Assembly (NCBI RefSeq): GCF_040712315.1
Contig: NC_134022.1
Location: 2,852,001 to 2,916,000 of the forward strand
Length of the DNA stretch: 64,000 nt
Source of the DNA: Castanea sativa
Taxonomy: Eukaryota; Streptophyta; Magnoliopsida; Fagales; Fagaceae
Reading direction: 5' to 3'
Made by a program: the position numbers and the translations under genes. Every line of letters starts with the position of its first letter. Position 1 is the first letter of the stretch. Positions 49,201-59,357 of the stretch are shown here, in pieces. Below the pieces are notes generated by a model. That model had not been told where the DNA came from and did not search any database. It saw only the letters and a list, made by a program, of their open reading frames with translations.

Positions 49201-51636
49201 AATTAATTGAAATAAATGGAATTAGAAAATAGCCAAACCAATATTAGGCATTAAAAGATCTCACGTACATATAGGCTATTGCTAAACAATCATAATGGAA
49301 AATTGATGGATCTTGACAAAAGAGCAATTAAGTCAAAGATAGCTGTCTCACACTCTCACTCTCACCAGCAGCTTTACAAAAGAATTATCTATATCAGGGA
49401 TCAATGTGGTAAACAAAGTGAGAAATGGAACATGGTAGGCCACTAATCCCAGAACTAAATGATGGGCTAGGTTTATGTTCAAGCGATTAAAAAAAAATTC
49501 AGACAAAGTTAAATTCTGATAAGATCATTCTAATCACATTCTATGAAATAGGCCATGAGATTAAAAATATTCATGGATGTTGATTTGAGTTGCCACGTAA
49601 TGAGTTAGAGGAAATTTCCTCTAAACCTGTTTGGAGGAAAATTGTGTCCAAAAAGGGGGAGGGGTCAGCTACTTCAATCCTATTTGCAATCGTAATTGGA
49701 ATCATGTGATATAGCATGCAAAAAATGTAGTAAAAAATGTAGTCCATCTGTCAAGCAATAAATGAAATTTTGCAAAATGACACACATTAATGAAACAAAA
49801 TAAACATTGTAATCTTCCAAAACGCTTTTAGGAGGGCAAAGTGTTTTGAATTATCCTACGCCTCCCATCTTGGGCAATTTACAAAGATTATTATGCCCGT
49901 TTTGTTTGATTAAAATGCAACAAACAATGTGTTAGAATGTGTTTTATATGTTAATCATCGCAGCCAGAATCATTCAAAGAAAGATAAATCAAAAAGTCAA
50001 AAATAAAAGCAGCTATTAAATCCATATCTAACTTACCAGAATAGTGATCTCGATATGATTTTCCGAGACGACCTACATCATATACTTTTATCCTGCCACG
50101 CAAGTCTCTATGGCGTTGCATTGGTTTGCGATAAGAAAATTCATGGAAGAGTACCTCATACTCCTTCTGGTTGTAAGGCATTCTAAGAATTTCCATCAGT
50201 TTCTCCTTAAACTGAGAATTACCTCTTCCAATAGTTCTCTTAGCATGCCACTGGTGGTGTACATCCTTCTCAATGATACAAAGAGCAATACAAGAAAATT
50301 TCAAACAACATAAAATCGATAGATAATGAGCCAATAGGGTACAAAATTCATATACAAAAAGAAAGCAAAGTTGTTGTGAAGTTAGATACATACAGCTGAG
50401 TTCATTAGCAACTTATTTGTAACAGCAAGCTTTTCCGTATCAGCTAAAGTTTCATAAGCATCATCCTCAAGTTTCACCTAGTGACATGCAACCCAATATA
50501 AGTTAATTTCATACATAAAATCTATTGCAAATACATATACAAAAACCTTTCTTCTTCTTCTTCTTTTTTAGCATTGTTATGCTAAAATCATATGCAAACA
50601 AGGAAAATTATGACAAGTAGCCAAACTAGGTACGTACAACTGAGTTTGCTTCAAACTTTGTGGCATGAAGTGAAGTTTCACCGCCAACGTTTTGAGCTTT
50701 CAATCGTTTCCCCCTTTTGGCCAAAATATCCGCAGCAATGTCATCTAATTTCTGACGATTCAAGAACAACTGATAACTTTCAGAATTTAAACTGGAACCC
50801 TCACCCATCCCATTAGAAAACTGATTTGCAGGTTCTAAATTCTCCATCTTTATCGCCTTCAAAATCTTTGGTTTAGTATGTGGAACTTCTGGACTTTTCG
50901 GTTCTCCTCTCTTCACAGAATTCCTCCAATCTTCTTTTCTTGAAGTCAATGAATTCCTCCCATCTTCTTTACTTGGAATCGTTGAGAATATCATATCTTC
51001 TTCTCTTGGAATTGCCAAGTTCCTCCTATCTACTGCTCCTCTTGGAGTTGTCAAGTTACTCTTATTATTTTCTTTTAGAGTGGCCCAATTGATCCCATTC
51101 CCATTAGACAGTGCATTGTCCTCCCCTTCGTACTTTTTATAAACAGGGATCACACCCTTTCCAGAGATTTCCAGTATATAAGAATTCCCATCTACCCTCA
51201 AATTATCCAAAAACATCTTGTATTGTGGATCTAAATCATTATCGACATCATCATCTTGTTTTTCTTCAAAAGACTTCCCATCTTCCCTCAAATTATAAGT
51301 GAACATCTTGTATTGTGGATCAAAATCATTATCACCATCATCATCTTCTTTTCCTTCAAAAGACCAGGATTGTTCTTCACTGTACTTACTTAAGGCAAAC
51401 AAGAAATTGTTGTAATCCTCGTCTATTAGTGGACCATCTTTACCATCATCCCCCATGGTTGTTCTAGGTTTCTTTGAAGCACGAGAAGAAGTGGGCTCAA
51501 ACTTGCGACGACCAAAGAGCAATCTCTTCAATGGCCTCTGCAACTTCACATCAATAATGCAGTCTAAATTTTCGGGAATAGACAGCTTGTCTGAAACTGG
51601 AACAAAGGATTTCTCCTTAGCCTTAGAGGCTGCCAT
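46127..51636 (-). CDS. Plant-specific protein of unknown function (five coding exons)
   Basis: Function unknown. The joined coding exons 51636-50638, 50477-50394, about 50268-50037, 48792-48710 and 46210-46127 keep one frame for about 493 residues. The N-terminal 330 residues are hydrophilic and basic/acidic, with an internal 30-residue duplication. The C-terminal third carries conserved blocks I recognise from an uncharacterised plant family: 'EYEVLFHEFSYRKPMQRHRD', 'LRGRIKVYDVGRLGKSYRDH', 'KVLNLLRGFFYWLT' and 'HQGAFEPWLDSSYL'. No signal peptide or membrane segment is seen. Basic clusters such as KKPR (55-58) and KRGKRLK (near the end of the first coding exon) could be nuclear signals (inference). 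The start MAASKAKEK is taken because a TATTGCAG acceptor lies just 14 bases upstream; the longer frame to 51666 begins in intron. Confidence 0.8.
46211..48709 (-). other. Long intron between the fourth and last coding exons
   Basis: 2.5 kb from donor GTGAGA to acceptor TACCAG. It carries the LINE 3' relic (47757-48230), poly-T/A tracts around 46980-47030, and a tRNA-like 'cttgaacccatagcctcat' SINE-type phrase near 47180. Confidence 0.6.
47757..48230 (-). mobile_element. LINE retrotransposon 3' end, decayed
   Basis: Minus-strand conceptual reading with frameshifts gives MVYGVECLIIDKKH, IHKISVVEMRVSKWI and, lower down, KRIHVAYPT. This is the usual order of the C-terminal end of plant LINE reverse-transcriptase proteins (final 'IHVADPT'). 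It is 5'-truncated, as expected for target-primed insertions, and has many stops. Confidence 0.65.
48710..48792 (-). CDS. Unknown-function gene, fourth coding exon
   Basis: 83 bases after acceptor GTTGCAG. The first two bases complete the split Asp codon; it then reads LAEMINLVHHDLPKVLNLL and RGFFYWLT, ending at donor ACG|GTGAGA. The exon is too short to appear as a stand-alone frame but matches the family's conserved block. Confidence 0.78.
48944..49025. repeat. Tandem duplication, about 41-bp unit
   Basis: 'catagaaaagcaaatagaat' followed by 'gagattcactcagcaat' occurs twice in direct succession. It lies in the intron between the third and fourth coding exons of the unknown-function gene. 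Confidence 0.8.
50037..50268 (-). CDS. Unknown-function gene, third coding exon
   Basis: It encodes KDVHHQWHAKRTIGRGNS through the conserved 'LGKSYRDHYS' and ends at donor TCTG|GTAAGT with one base of the next codon. The acceptor is ambiguous by a few codons: AG at 50269, 50266 and 50251 all keep phase. The frame upstream to 50391 is intron. Confidence 0.75.
50394..50477 (-). CDS. Unknown-function gene, second coding exon
   Basis: 28 codons, VKLEDDAYETLADTEKLAVT to MNSA, between acceptor GTCACTAG and donor GCT|GTATGT. Phase is 0 at both ends, so skipping it would keep the frame. Confidence 0.75.
50638..51636 (-). CDS. Unknown-function gene, first coding exon
   Basis: 333 codons from MAASKAKEK to FEANSV, ending at donor TCAGTT|GTACGT in phase 0. 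Residues 92-121 and 122-151 are tandem copies ('DPQYKMFTYNLREDGK' and 'DPQYKMFLDNLRVDGN'). A Ser/Arg/Glu-Asp stretch follows near residues 200-245. Confidence 0.85.
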
Positions 51637-51650
51637 TCTGGTTTTAGGAA

Positions 51651-52350
51651 CTGCAATACACAACAAGTGCCAAGAATAAAAACAAGCAATGTCCCTGCCT
51701 TTCTGCCATATATCTCAAGGGGGCATGACATGACACAACATGAACGAACAAGGGAACAAAGCAAATCACGGTATAAAAATGTGAAGACCCTACCAATAGC
51801 CTTTTATAAGAAAAACCCAGATTCAAATCCTCCTAACCGTTGAATTTCACACACACACACACATACACACACACACAAAAAAACCCCAAAATGCAGCAAA
51901 TAGAAGTAATAGTAGTTCCTTTATCAGAAGCCTCAGAAACTAGAGAATGAACAAATTGTACAAATAGTAAGCCTTTTTTATGATCTTTATTGTACAAATG
52001 ATTCTCATAAGCTAAAGTTAAGTCATATATATATTACAGTTACAGAAATAATTTCATCATACAAGGAAATTGGAATTTTGGTAACTCCAAAAATCCCCAA
52101 TTCTTAATTTCAATTCTACAAATAAAAATCAGAAGATAATCACAACTAAAGTTCAATTACGTGATTAACAATCAACAATTTGGATTATATATAAAAATGG
52201 GGCCTAAAAAACCCTAACCCTAACCCCAACAATGCAATCTCTTGAAAGTGCAGGAGAAATTACCAACCGGTCGGAGATCGACGATATTCCGGCGACGGAA
52301 GGTGACGTGGGGATCGGAATCCCGGCCACTGAGGCTTGCTTTTGCTGGTT
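51651..52350 (-). other. 5'UTR exon and 5'UTR intron of the unknown-function gene
   Basis: A GC-rich 5'UTR exon lies at about 52350-52264, ending GTTG|GTAATT. The intron 52263-51651 ends with TATTGCAG, and 14 untranslated bases precede the ATG at 51636. A TATTTAAA sequence near 52395 (minus) could be the TATA box. Confidence 0.55.
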
Positions 52351-53109
52351 TTGTCGTCTTCTACTGTTTTTTCTTTTCTTTTTTAGAAATTAATTTTTAA
52401 ATAATACTTAGCTTTTAAAATTCAATCATATAACTTTTTTTCTTATCACACTTCATGATGTTTTGAAATTTGAATTGGTTTAGAAAAGTACTAAAGTTAC
52501 AAACTATTTATCTTTTGATTTTTCATTTTTATTGAACTCAAAAGGCCTTTTAAATTTTTTTTAATGTTAAATTAAAAATTATACCCATTAATTTTACTCA
52601 AAATTTCACTTACCATTTTTTCCAAGAAATAAAAAAAAAATTTAATCAAAATTGAATTAATTTCTACAACTTCTTTCTTCTAAAAAAATAAAGTAAAATT
52701 CTACAACTTCTCACTAATTCATTTAAATCCTATCACTTTCTTTACTTCTATGTTCAATGTGGTCTTTCTGTCCCTTTCTGTTAAAATGTGCTGTAAATGT
52801 TTATATATTTATAACAATGAATTATTTGGACAAAATTAGAAAGTGTAATTTGTAGTGTAGTGAGAAAAAAAAATATTTATTGTATTATTTATACTTAAAA
52901 CAATATTTTAAATTATGTTTTTTTAGGAAAAAAAAAAAAAAGAGTAAGAATTTGATAAAGTGAGTTGAGTGGAAGGTTCTATTTTTATGTAAGTGCGTGT
53001 GAGATTTTCAGTAGTTTTTCATACATATGTAACCTTAGTCATTTATAATTTTGAAAAAATAAATAATTAGTTGCTTGAAAAGCTCTGAACACCCAAGTTA
53101 GGGCAAAAA

Positions 53110-53290
53110 AAAAGACTTTTTTTTTAATATATATAAGATATAATTTTATTCTAGTCTAATCTAAGTGTATATGTGAGTGAAACTCCCTCATAGAGACTTA
53201 AACCCCGACCCTTGCCCCCTCCACACCCCACAAGTACTTATACTTGTGAAGTGACCATGGCACTAAGGGTGTGCGGTGGTAAAAAACCTA
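53110..53290 (-). mobile_element. SINE, minus strand
   Basis: The reverse complement reads 'ttcacaagtataagtacttg', then 'gggtcggggtttaagtctct' (B-box-like), 'ctcacatatacact' and an A/T-rich tail. It is the same family as 27409-27575. Confidence 0.6.
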
Positions 53291-54118
53291 TAATTTTGAA
53301 ATTGACAAAACTATAGTACAAATCCTTAAGTGCTTTATCTTAGGTTATATAATTGAATTCAACCATTGAGTTACATGGACTAATATGATAAATAATAAAT
53401 ATAGTGTTATCTTTTTTAATGATAATTAAATTCAACAATGCAGTTTATTAATAAATACAAACACATGATTAAATTTAATCTGGGAAGTAAGAGTATTTAA
53501 ATATATATATATATATATATATATTTGCAATCTATAAAATAGTGAGCCCCACACTTGAATTTATTGTTTAGCTAATATTTTCTAAATACAGGTTTAAAAA
53601 AATTGTATCTTATTTTCCTAGTTTAGAACAGGATTTTGAAAACGGCTAAGAGGTATTTTCAAGATACAGAAAATGTGTTTAATAACATAGTTGTAAATAA
53701 ATTAAAAACAATAGACTCCACATATTTATCCAAACTCTTTTATCTCTTAAATTAAGGAGCTTATCTTTATCACAAGAATTCTCATACTTCAAATTTAAAA
53801 CTTATCATTAAAAAAAAAGTACATGATGAACTCTATTCCCTTATCATTATCCACACAAAGAAAAAATTTATCTTATTAATGTTAACTAGCTTGTAACCTC
53901 ATGCATATTCATGAATATACTTAAAATATATACATTAAAATGCATAGTATAATTCTTAAAAATATAATTTAAATATTATTGATAGTCATTCTTATATTTT
54001 TTATCTCTTTAAAAAGTCTTGTAAGAATATTATTAGTTAGAAAATGTAAATTGTCCATATTTAAAAAAAAAATTATGTTCATTAATTCTAAACTCTTTGG
54101 TTTTTGTTTGGTTTTTGT

Positions 54119-54495
54119 ATGGTACTTTACTTTTAAAAAATCAAGTATTAGGTAAATTTTTTTCCACTTTTTTTTCTTTTGTAAATTTTATATTATTAAA
54201 TAGATTATAAATATTTAATATGGTAATTAGTATTTAGATTGTGAACTATGGAGTGATTTATCTTTATCTTTTTTTTTCTTTTTTTATGGTGCTTTACTTT
54301 CAAGAAATCAAGTACTAAGTAATTTTTTTTCTTTTGTAAATTTTATATTAATTAGATTATAAATATTTAAGATACTAATTAGTATTTAGATTGTGAACAG
54401 GGGAGTGATTTATCTTTATTTTCTTTTTCTTTTTCATTTTATATGGTACGTTACTTTCAAGAAATCAAGTACTAGGTAATTTTTTTTTTATTTTG
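54119..54495. repeat. Tandem repeat, three units of about 157-167 bp
   Basis: Units start at 54119, 54286 and 54443 with 'atggtactttac', 'atggtgctttac' and 'atggtacgttac'. Each continues 'aagaaatcaagtactaggta' or close, and the first two also share 'tagtatttagattgtgaac'. Confidence 0.8.
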
Positions 54496-54719
54496 TAAAA
54501 TTTTTTCATTTATTCATTTCTAGTAACTATATTTTTCAAATTCTCAACTACTATATTTTTTAAATCTCCCAAGGTTATCATTTTTGGTAACATTTTAATT
54601 TGAAATTTATCAAATCTATAAAATTTGGAATGAAATTATTCATTACTTTTCCCTACAAAACTCATTAATTTTTTAGCCTAGTTTTAATTTTTAGGTTATG
54701 ATTATTATTCATTAACTTA

Positions 54720-54895
54720 TCATTCCAATTAGTCCAGCTAGTAAAGCCTTTGATGGTTGTATAAGAGATTTGGGGTTTAATTCCCGCCTACACTAAAAAC
54801 TGATTGGTGTTTTGGTCTGATAGTAAAGAGTTATTATCAGGAGAACGCCATAGGTTGAAATTCTCTAAAAAAAATAAATAAATAAAAAGAGGGAA
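54720..54895 (+). mobile_element. SINE with A-rich tail
   Basis: The tRNA-like head has 'gtccagctagtaaagc' (A box region) and 'ggggtttaattcccgcc' (B box). The body 'gtgttttggtctgatagtaa' and 'agagttattatcaggagaac' is followed by an A/AAAT tail at 54867-54888. The body phrase is familiar from widespread eudicot SINEs. Confidence 0.65.
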
Positions 54896-55159
54896 AAACT
54901 CTTTTCCAATCTTCTACTTTTTCATGCTCTCGTCCTATTGCATGCATTTCAGTCCCTCAGTCAAACAGGTTGTAGAGCAGGATTTTTGTAGCTGGTTGTT
55001 TACAACAATTGGTAAATTCAATTTTAAGGCTATGGCTTAGCAAAATGATTCTTAAATAAGGGCTTGTGTTTGACACTGCGATTATCAAAGACTACATGTG
55101 ATTTTAACATGTTCATAAGTACCCTTGACCACCTAGCTAGGAAAGTTGATGATCAAGGT

Positions 55160-56136
55160 GGCGTTTGGATAGCGTCTAAACAGAGCATTTTGAGTCTGGC
55201 ATTTTTATATCCGTGGTACCCATTGCTACAGTAGCTTCCAATTAAACACAAGACTGAGCTGAAAACGCGTAGCGTTTTTTTCCTTCAACTCACTGTTCTT
55301 CGTGTTCTTCAACGATCAAACCCAAAACTTCATCGAAACCCAGCAAACCCATTCTTAAACTCAGAACATGATGAACCCAGCAAACTCGTTCTTAGTGTTC
55401 TTCACCGATCAAACCCAGAACTTCATCGAACCCAACAAACCCATTCTCAAACCCAAAACATGATCAACCCAGCAAACCCATTCTTCGTGCTCTTCATCGA
55501 TCAAACCTAGCAAACCCATTCTCAAACCCAGAACATGATGAACCCAGCAAACCTATTCTTCGTGTTCGTCAACGATCAAACCCAGAATTCATCGAACCCA
55601 GCAAATCCATCAAAACAGAAGATCAAAATAGTGAAACCAAAACCATATGAATCAAACCCATGTGAAAAAAAATCAAACCCATGTGAAAAAAAAAAAATCA
55701 AACCCATCAAACCGGTCAAACCCAGCAAACACAACCGATCAAACGGATCTACCCAGAAAACCCATCAAACCCACCGCCGATCAAACCCATCCACCACCAC
55801 CGAGGGACCCGATCTTCGCCGACGTCAGACTGGATTGTTTTCCTCATGGATTTACATTCTGAGCTCTTCGCCGACGTCGGACCGATGTAGTTCTTCCTCT
55901 CTTCCTTTCTCTGGCGGGCGTGGAACTCTATTCTCGAAGACACAGGCGTTAGGTAGTGTAGGTGAGGACTGAGGAGTTAATAGAAGGAAAAAAAAAAAAA
56001 GTAAAAACGCGTTTTCAGCTGAGCTACAATGCTCAGACTAAAAATAATTAACCCACGTTTTTCAATTATTTGCTACAGTGTTTTTAGTTTTTAGTTTTCA
56101 GTTTTCAACAAAATAGGCTTAATCCAAACGACCCCA
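55160..56136. mobile_element. GTTTGGAT-type DNA element with an internal tandem array
   Basis: The left end 'ggcgtttggatagcgtctaa' is mirrored by the right end 'ggcttaatccaaacgacccc'. Inside, 'ctgagctgaaaacgcg' at 55253-55268 is mirrored by 'cgcgttttcagctgag' near 56010. The core holds tandem units (55294-55650) and a C-rich 'aacccatcaaacc' stretch. The open frame 55535-55972 is a product of this repeat. Confidence 0.6.
55294..55650. repeat. Tandem units of about 93 and 74 bp
   Basis: Units begin at about 55295, 55388, 55480 and 55554, each 'ttcttcgtgttcttcaacga' or close, followed by 'cccagcaaacccattct' and 'gaacatgatgaaccc'. The third unit is shorter by about 18 bp. Confidence 0.75.
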
Positions 56137-56253
56137 AGTCTCAAACATCAATGGAAGAAGGTTGTGGAAAAACTTTGATCATCCCACTGGCACGCTTCTT
56201 ACTTTGATCCAGCATCAGGAGCCTTCACACTTGAGTGAGAACCAAATTAAGAC

Positions 56254-56317
56254 AAACGACGTCGTTTTATATCAGTTTTTGTTTTATTAAAAAAAACACT
56301 CAAAACGACGTCATTTT
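56254..56317. promoter_or_regulatory. Paired ACGT palindromes upstream of the ATP11 locus
   Basis: AAACGACGTCGTTTT at 56254-56268 and AAAACGACGTCATTTT at 56302-56317. ACGT cores of this kind are bZIP-type binding sites in plants. They lie about 140-200 bp before the in-frame Met codon of exon 1. Confidence 0.45.
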
Positions 56318-56366
56318 GTCTTCACAACCAAATCTTCAACTTCAAAAACTGCAACAGAGTTAGAGA

Positions 56367-56516
56367 GTGATCCCTGGCGATTTCGTGAGATGGGGTTCGC
56401 TTGGTTTTTGTAGAACTTCAAGCTTTGCCACTGGGTTCTCGCCATTACACTCTGTTATGGATATTCAGAGAGTGAAGGATCGCTCGCCTCAGGACATTGC
56501 TTCCGCCTGGGATGAT
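56367..56516 (+). CDS. ATP11: ATP11 locus, exon 1
   Basis: The frame reads LGFCRTSSFATGFSPLHSV, then MDIQRVKDRSPQDIASAWDD, to donor GATGAT|GTAATG (phase 0). The first part is Ser/Arg/Phe-rich like a mitochondrial presequence, but the only in-frame ATG is 56457. The ATG at 56389 is in another frame and stops after seven codons. Confidence 0.6.
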
Positions 56517-57239
56517 GTAATGTCTCACAAAAACTCCCAATTTTTTTATTCTATTCTTTCTGCCTATGAATCTTAGTTCATGTGATTTTCTTGTATTTTT
56601 TTTAAATGGGTTTTTTTTTTTTGGTTTATTGCATGAATTTTTTTGATCGCTTTGTGTGATTGACTAGCTTTGTGGAATTGTAGAAGTGAGAGCGAATTGA
56701 ATTTGAGATGAATTCTTGGCTGATGAAATGTACTATCAATTTAGGTACTATAGGTGTATGTTTATTTGTGTGCATATTTGCTGACCTTGCTTGCAAAAGG
56801 AATGTGATTATTATCAGAGCCACTAGAAAGTGTGGGAAAGTAAATGTAATTTATTTGTACTTAGCTGATAGCCTGTTTGGTTGCTTAGAATCTTGAAGCT
56901 GATTTTTTTTTTTTGGTACACTCTGTTTCTATTTGGTTCGTGAGAAAGGTTGCGAAAGTAGACGGAAATTTTATTTTTTAGGGACTTGAGGTTAAATTGT
57001 CATAGATCTATTTGGTTGGTTAGGAAACATTGGAAAAGATAAACGAATTTTGAAGACGTAATTTTTAGTGTTTTTTTTCTTTTCTTTAAAGCTGCAATTT
57101 TAAGTTTTTAGCTATTGAAATGGAAGAATAATGAACATGGTAGAGGCTGGTACCGCAGTTTGTTTAATTAGAAAATTTGGGTAAAGCACCAGAGAATCAA
57201 TAAAGCTAGATTCTGGAAAAGGTTCATTAGTCAAGTTAT

Positions 57240-59357
57240 TATACCCCAACTTGAGCAATTGGAGTTGTCCCTAATTACCAAAGTTTGCCCCCTAATATCT
57301 AGAATGGTAACTTTTGAATTATTAGTGATAGAACTTCAAAGATTTCCACCAAGCTTTATTTTCTCCTAAATATACTTCTCTACGAATGGGAAGTGAAATG
57401 CCTATATCTGTAGGAAGACTGACTGAAAGGCGATTTGATACCAGTGAAATGGACTCCAATGTTGAAATGCTAAAGAGGGTCGGAGGAATGGAGCCTGTAA
57501 GTTTGTTGTTGCTCAATTTCAAGTTGCTTAAATTGGAAAGAAATCCAATTTCCCTTCTGGCATATTACCTGCCAAAGTGGTTAACATCCAAAAACAGAGG
57601 TTCATAAATCTGCCTGATAACATTTTACTTGAATGGCTCAATCTTGGCTCATATTACCCCAAGACTACTTACAGGTACAATCATATAATTGGTGCAGGTT
57701 GAATGTGTGCATTATCCTCAATTATAAACTGACTTGTTATAAACTTTTTTTTTTCGGCTGAATGACTTGTTATAAACATATCAAGAGTTCTTCCAATTTA
57801 ACATGATATTATATGATCGCTTAACAAAAGGAAATGTGAAATGTTACTTGTCAAGTTGTTTTCACCTAGGTCCAACTTTTGTAGCGAAGTGCAATTCCCG
57901 ATTTTTATAGGTATGGTTCCAGAAACTTTATTATTGGTGAGATAAAGTACCTCGAGTACGGAAGGATGGTAACATATATCTGTTGGGAGACTACCATATA
58001 GATCATTGTTTCTGAGAATTAGATATTCCAGAGAAGATATGTTGAAGATGGAAGAACGTAAACTCCTGTTAGTTCATTATTTTGTAATCTCAATATCTCC
58101 TAATTGAGTAGGTTCCCAATCTCTTCAGGAATTTCAGCTTTAGAGTAGCTAGACATAAAGAAATAAAATGGAACAATTTAGAAGATGCAACTAACATAGA
58201 TTAATTTTTAGTATTATTTTGATGGGAAAACAAAAAATGAGTAGGATTGTCACATTCCAACTACCCCTCAAATGTAGCTATGTTCCCAAATCCCCAAATT
58301 ATTTATCCTTAAACTATACCTTTTAAACTATTTAGGCCGAGGGACAACCTTTCAAGCCTCAAGCACGGTAATATCGCCAATTTCTCTTGGTATGCCTCCT
58401 GTAAACATATTTGAAGACAAGCGATAGAATTTGAAGCTTCCTGCCCTTGTATAAATGGGAAGGAATCTGTCCAGCTAACTTGTTGAAAGAAAGGTAAAGG
58501 CATTGTAGAAATGGAACATGATAGCACATATCAATTGGAAGGCTATCATCTAAGCTGTTATTTATGAAATGATGCTTTGCAATGAGGAGGTATTGAAAAT
58601 AGTGGATGGTATGGAAACCATGAGCTGGTTATTATCCAGGTATATTATCTTCAGGTACTGAGGATAACAAATTTCCTCTGGTATATGTCATTGGTGCTTA
58701 GACTCAATGTCTCAAGGTTTGAGATGTTGGAGAGGGAAGGTGGGATTCTATCTGTGAAGCCATTGTCTTCAAGAAGTATGTTTCACAGCCTAGATAACAT
58801 TCCAAGCCATGTTGGAAAAAATCCACTAAGATTGCTGTACTGCAAATTAATGAGATTTTTAATCTATGCAATTGACTTGGTTCATCAGGCAATGGGCCAC
58901 TAAAGTTATTGTCACTGAAGTTGATGGAAACTAAGAATGAGAGAATGTAAGGAGGAATGGTGCCAGTTAGACCAATGTTAGGAAGATTCAAAGCTATGAC
59001 TCTTTGGTACCAAGCACTACAAGTGACTCCCATCCAGTTGCAAAAGTATGTTGTGGTAGACCAGTTATGTGACAAGGGATTTTCAGGTTCAAATGAGATA
59101 CGAGACTTGAAAGCAAGAAGGGCATATTCATTTGTTAAGTTTGTTAAAGATTCGGTTAAGCAGGCTCTGAAATGGTGTGCTAATAACACTGAAACATAAA
59201 AGAAGATGCAAGTTCTTTTCATGTATGGAAAATTGAAATAGTACCAATGAGAAACAAAAATGATCAGCTGCTGCTCTGGAGAAGGAATCCCAATTAAATA
59301 GCGAGTCTGGCAAGGGAAGATCCTTAAGAATGGAAGGCGGAGATTTGAAAAATGCAT
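57240..59357 (-). pseudogene. Degraded LRR receptor-kinase ectodomain (no kinase)
   Basis: The minus-strand frame from 59222 starts MKRTCIFFYVSVLLAHHF (signal-peptide-like), then NEYALLAFKSRISFEPENPL and 'FCNWMGVTCS' (the N-terminal LRR cap). It continues 'ALNLPNIGLTGTIPPYI' and 'SFLVSINFSDNNFSGPLPDE', typical of LRR-XII receptor kinases (EFR/Xa21-like). The frame then breaks. Further LRRs survive in pieces: 'LILRNNDLYGSLPTDI' and 'LYLTNNKVSGTIPIKIG' (about 58040-57890), and 'KLSNNKLTGSIPPTLF' (near 57520). There is no transmembrane or kinase part before 57240. It lies antisense in ATP11 intron 1. Confidence 0.8.

Larger units (their letters stand above)
52351..55155. other. Intergenic region with SINEs and a tandem repeat
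   Basis: It contains a minus-strand SINE (53110-53290), (AT)n at 53502-53524, a three-unit tandem repeat (54119-54495) and a plus-strand SINE (54720-54895). No gene is seen. Confidence 0.5.

Noticed and set aside
49951..50391. 146-codon frame as a separate small gene
   Set aside because: Its middle is the third coding exon of the unknown-function gene; its ends run into introns on both sides.
54725..54800. Possible tRNA gene from A-box and B-box-like words
   Set aside because: No cloverleaf with paired acceptor arm can be drawn; the body and A-rich tail identify a SINE. The same applies to 27409, 17306 and 53290.
55535..55972. 145-codon plus-strand frame, Pro/Asn/Lys-rich
   Set aside because: It lies wholly inside a repeat element with tandem units and mirrored ends; no conserved motif is present.
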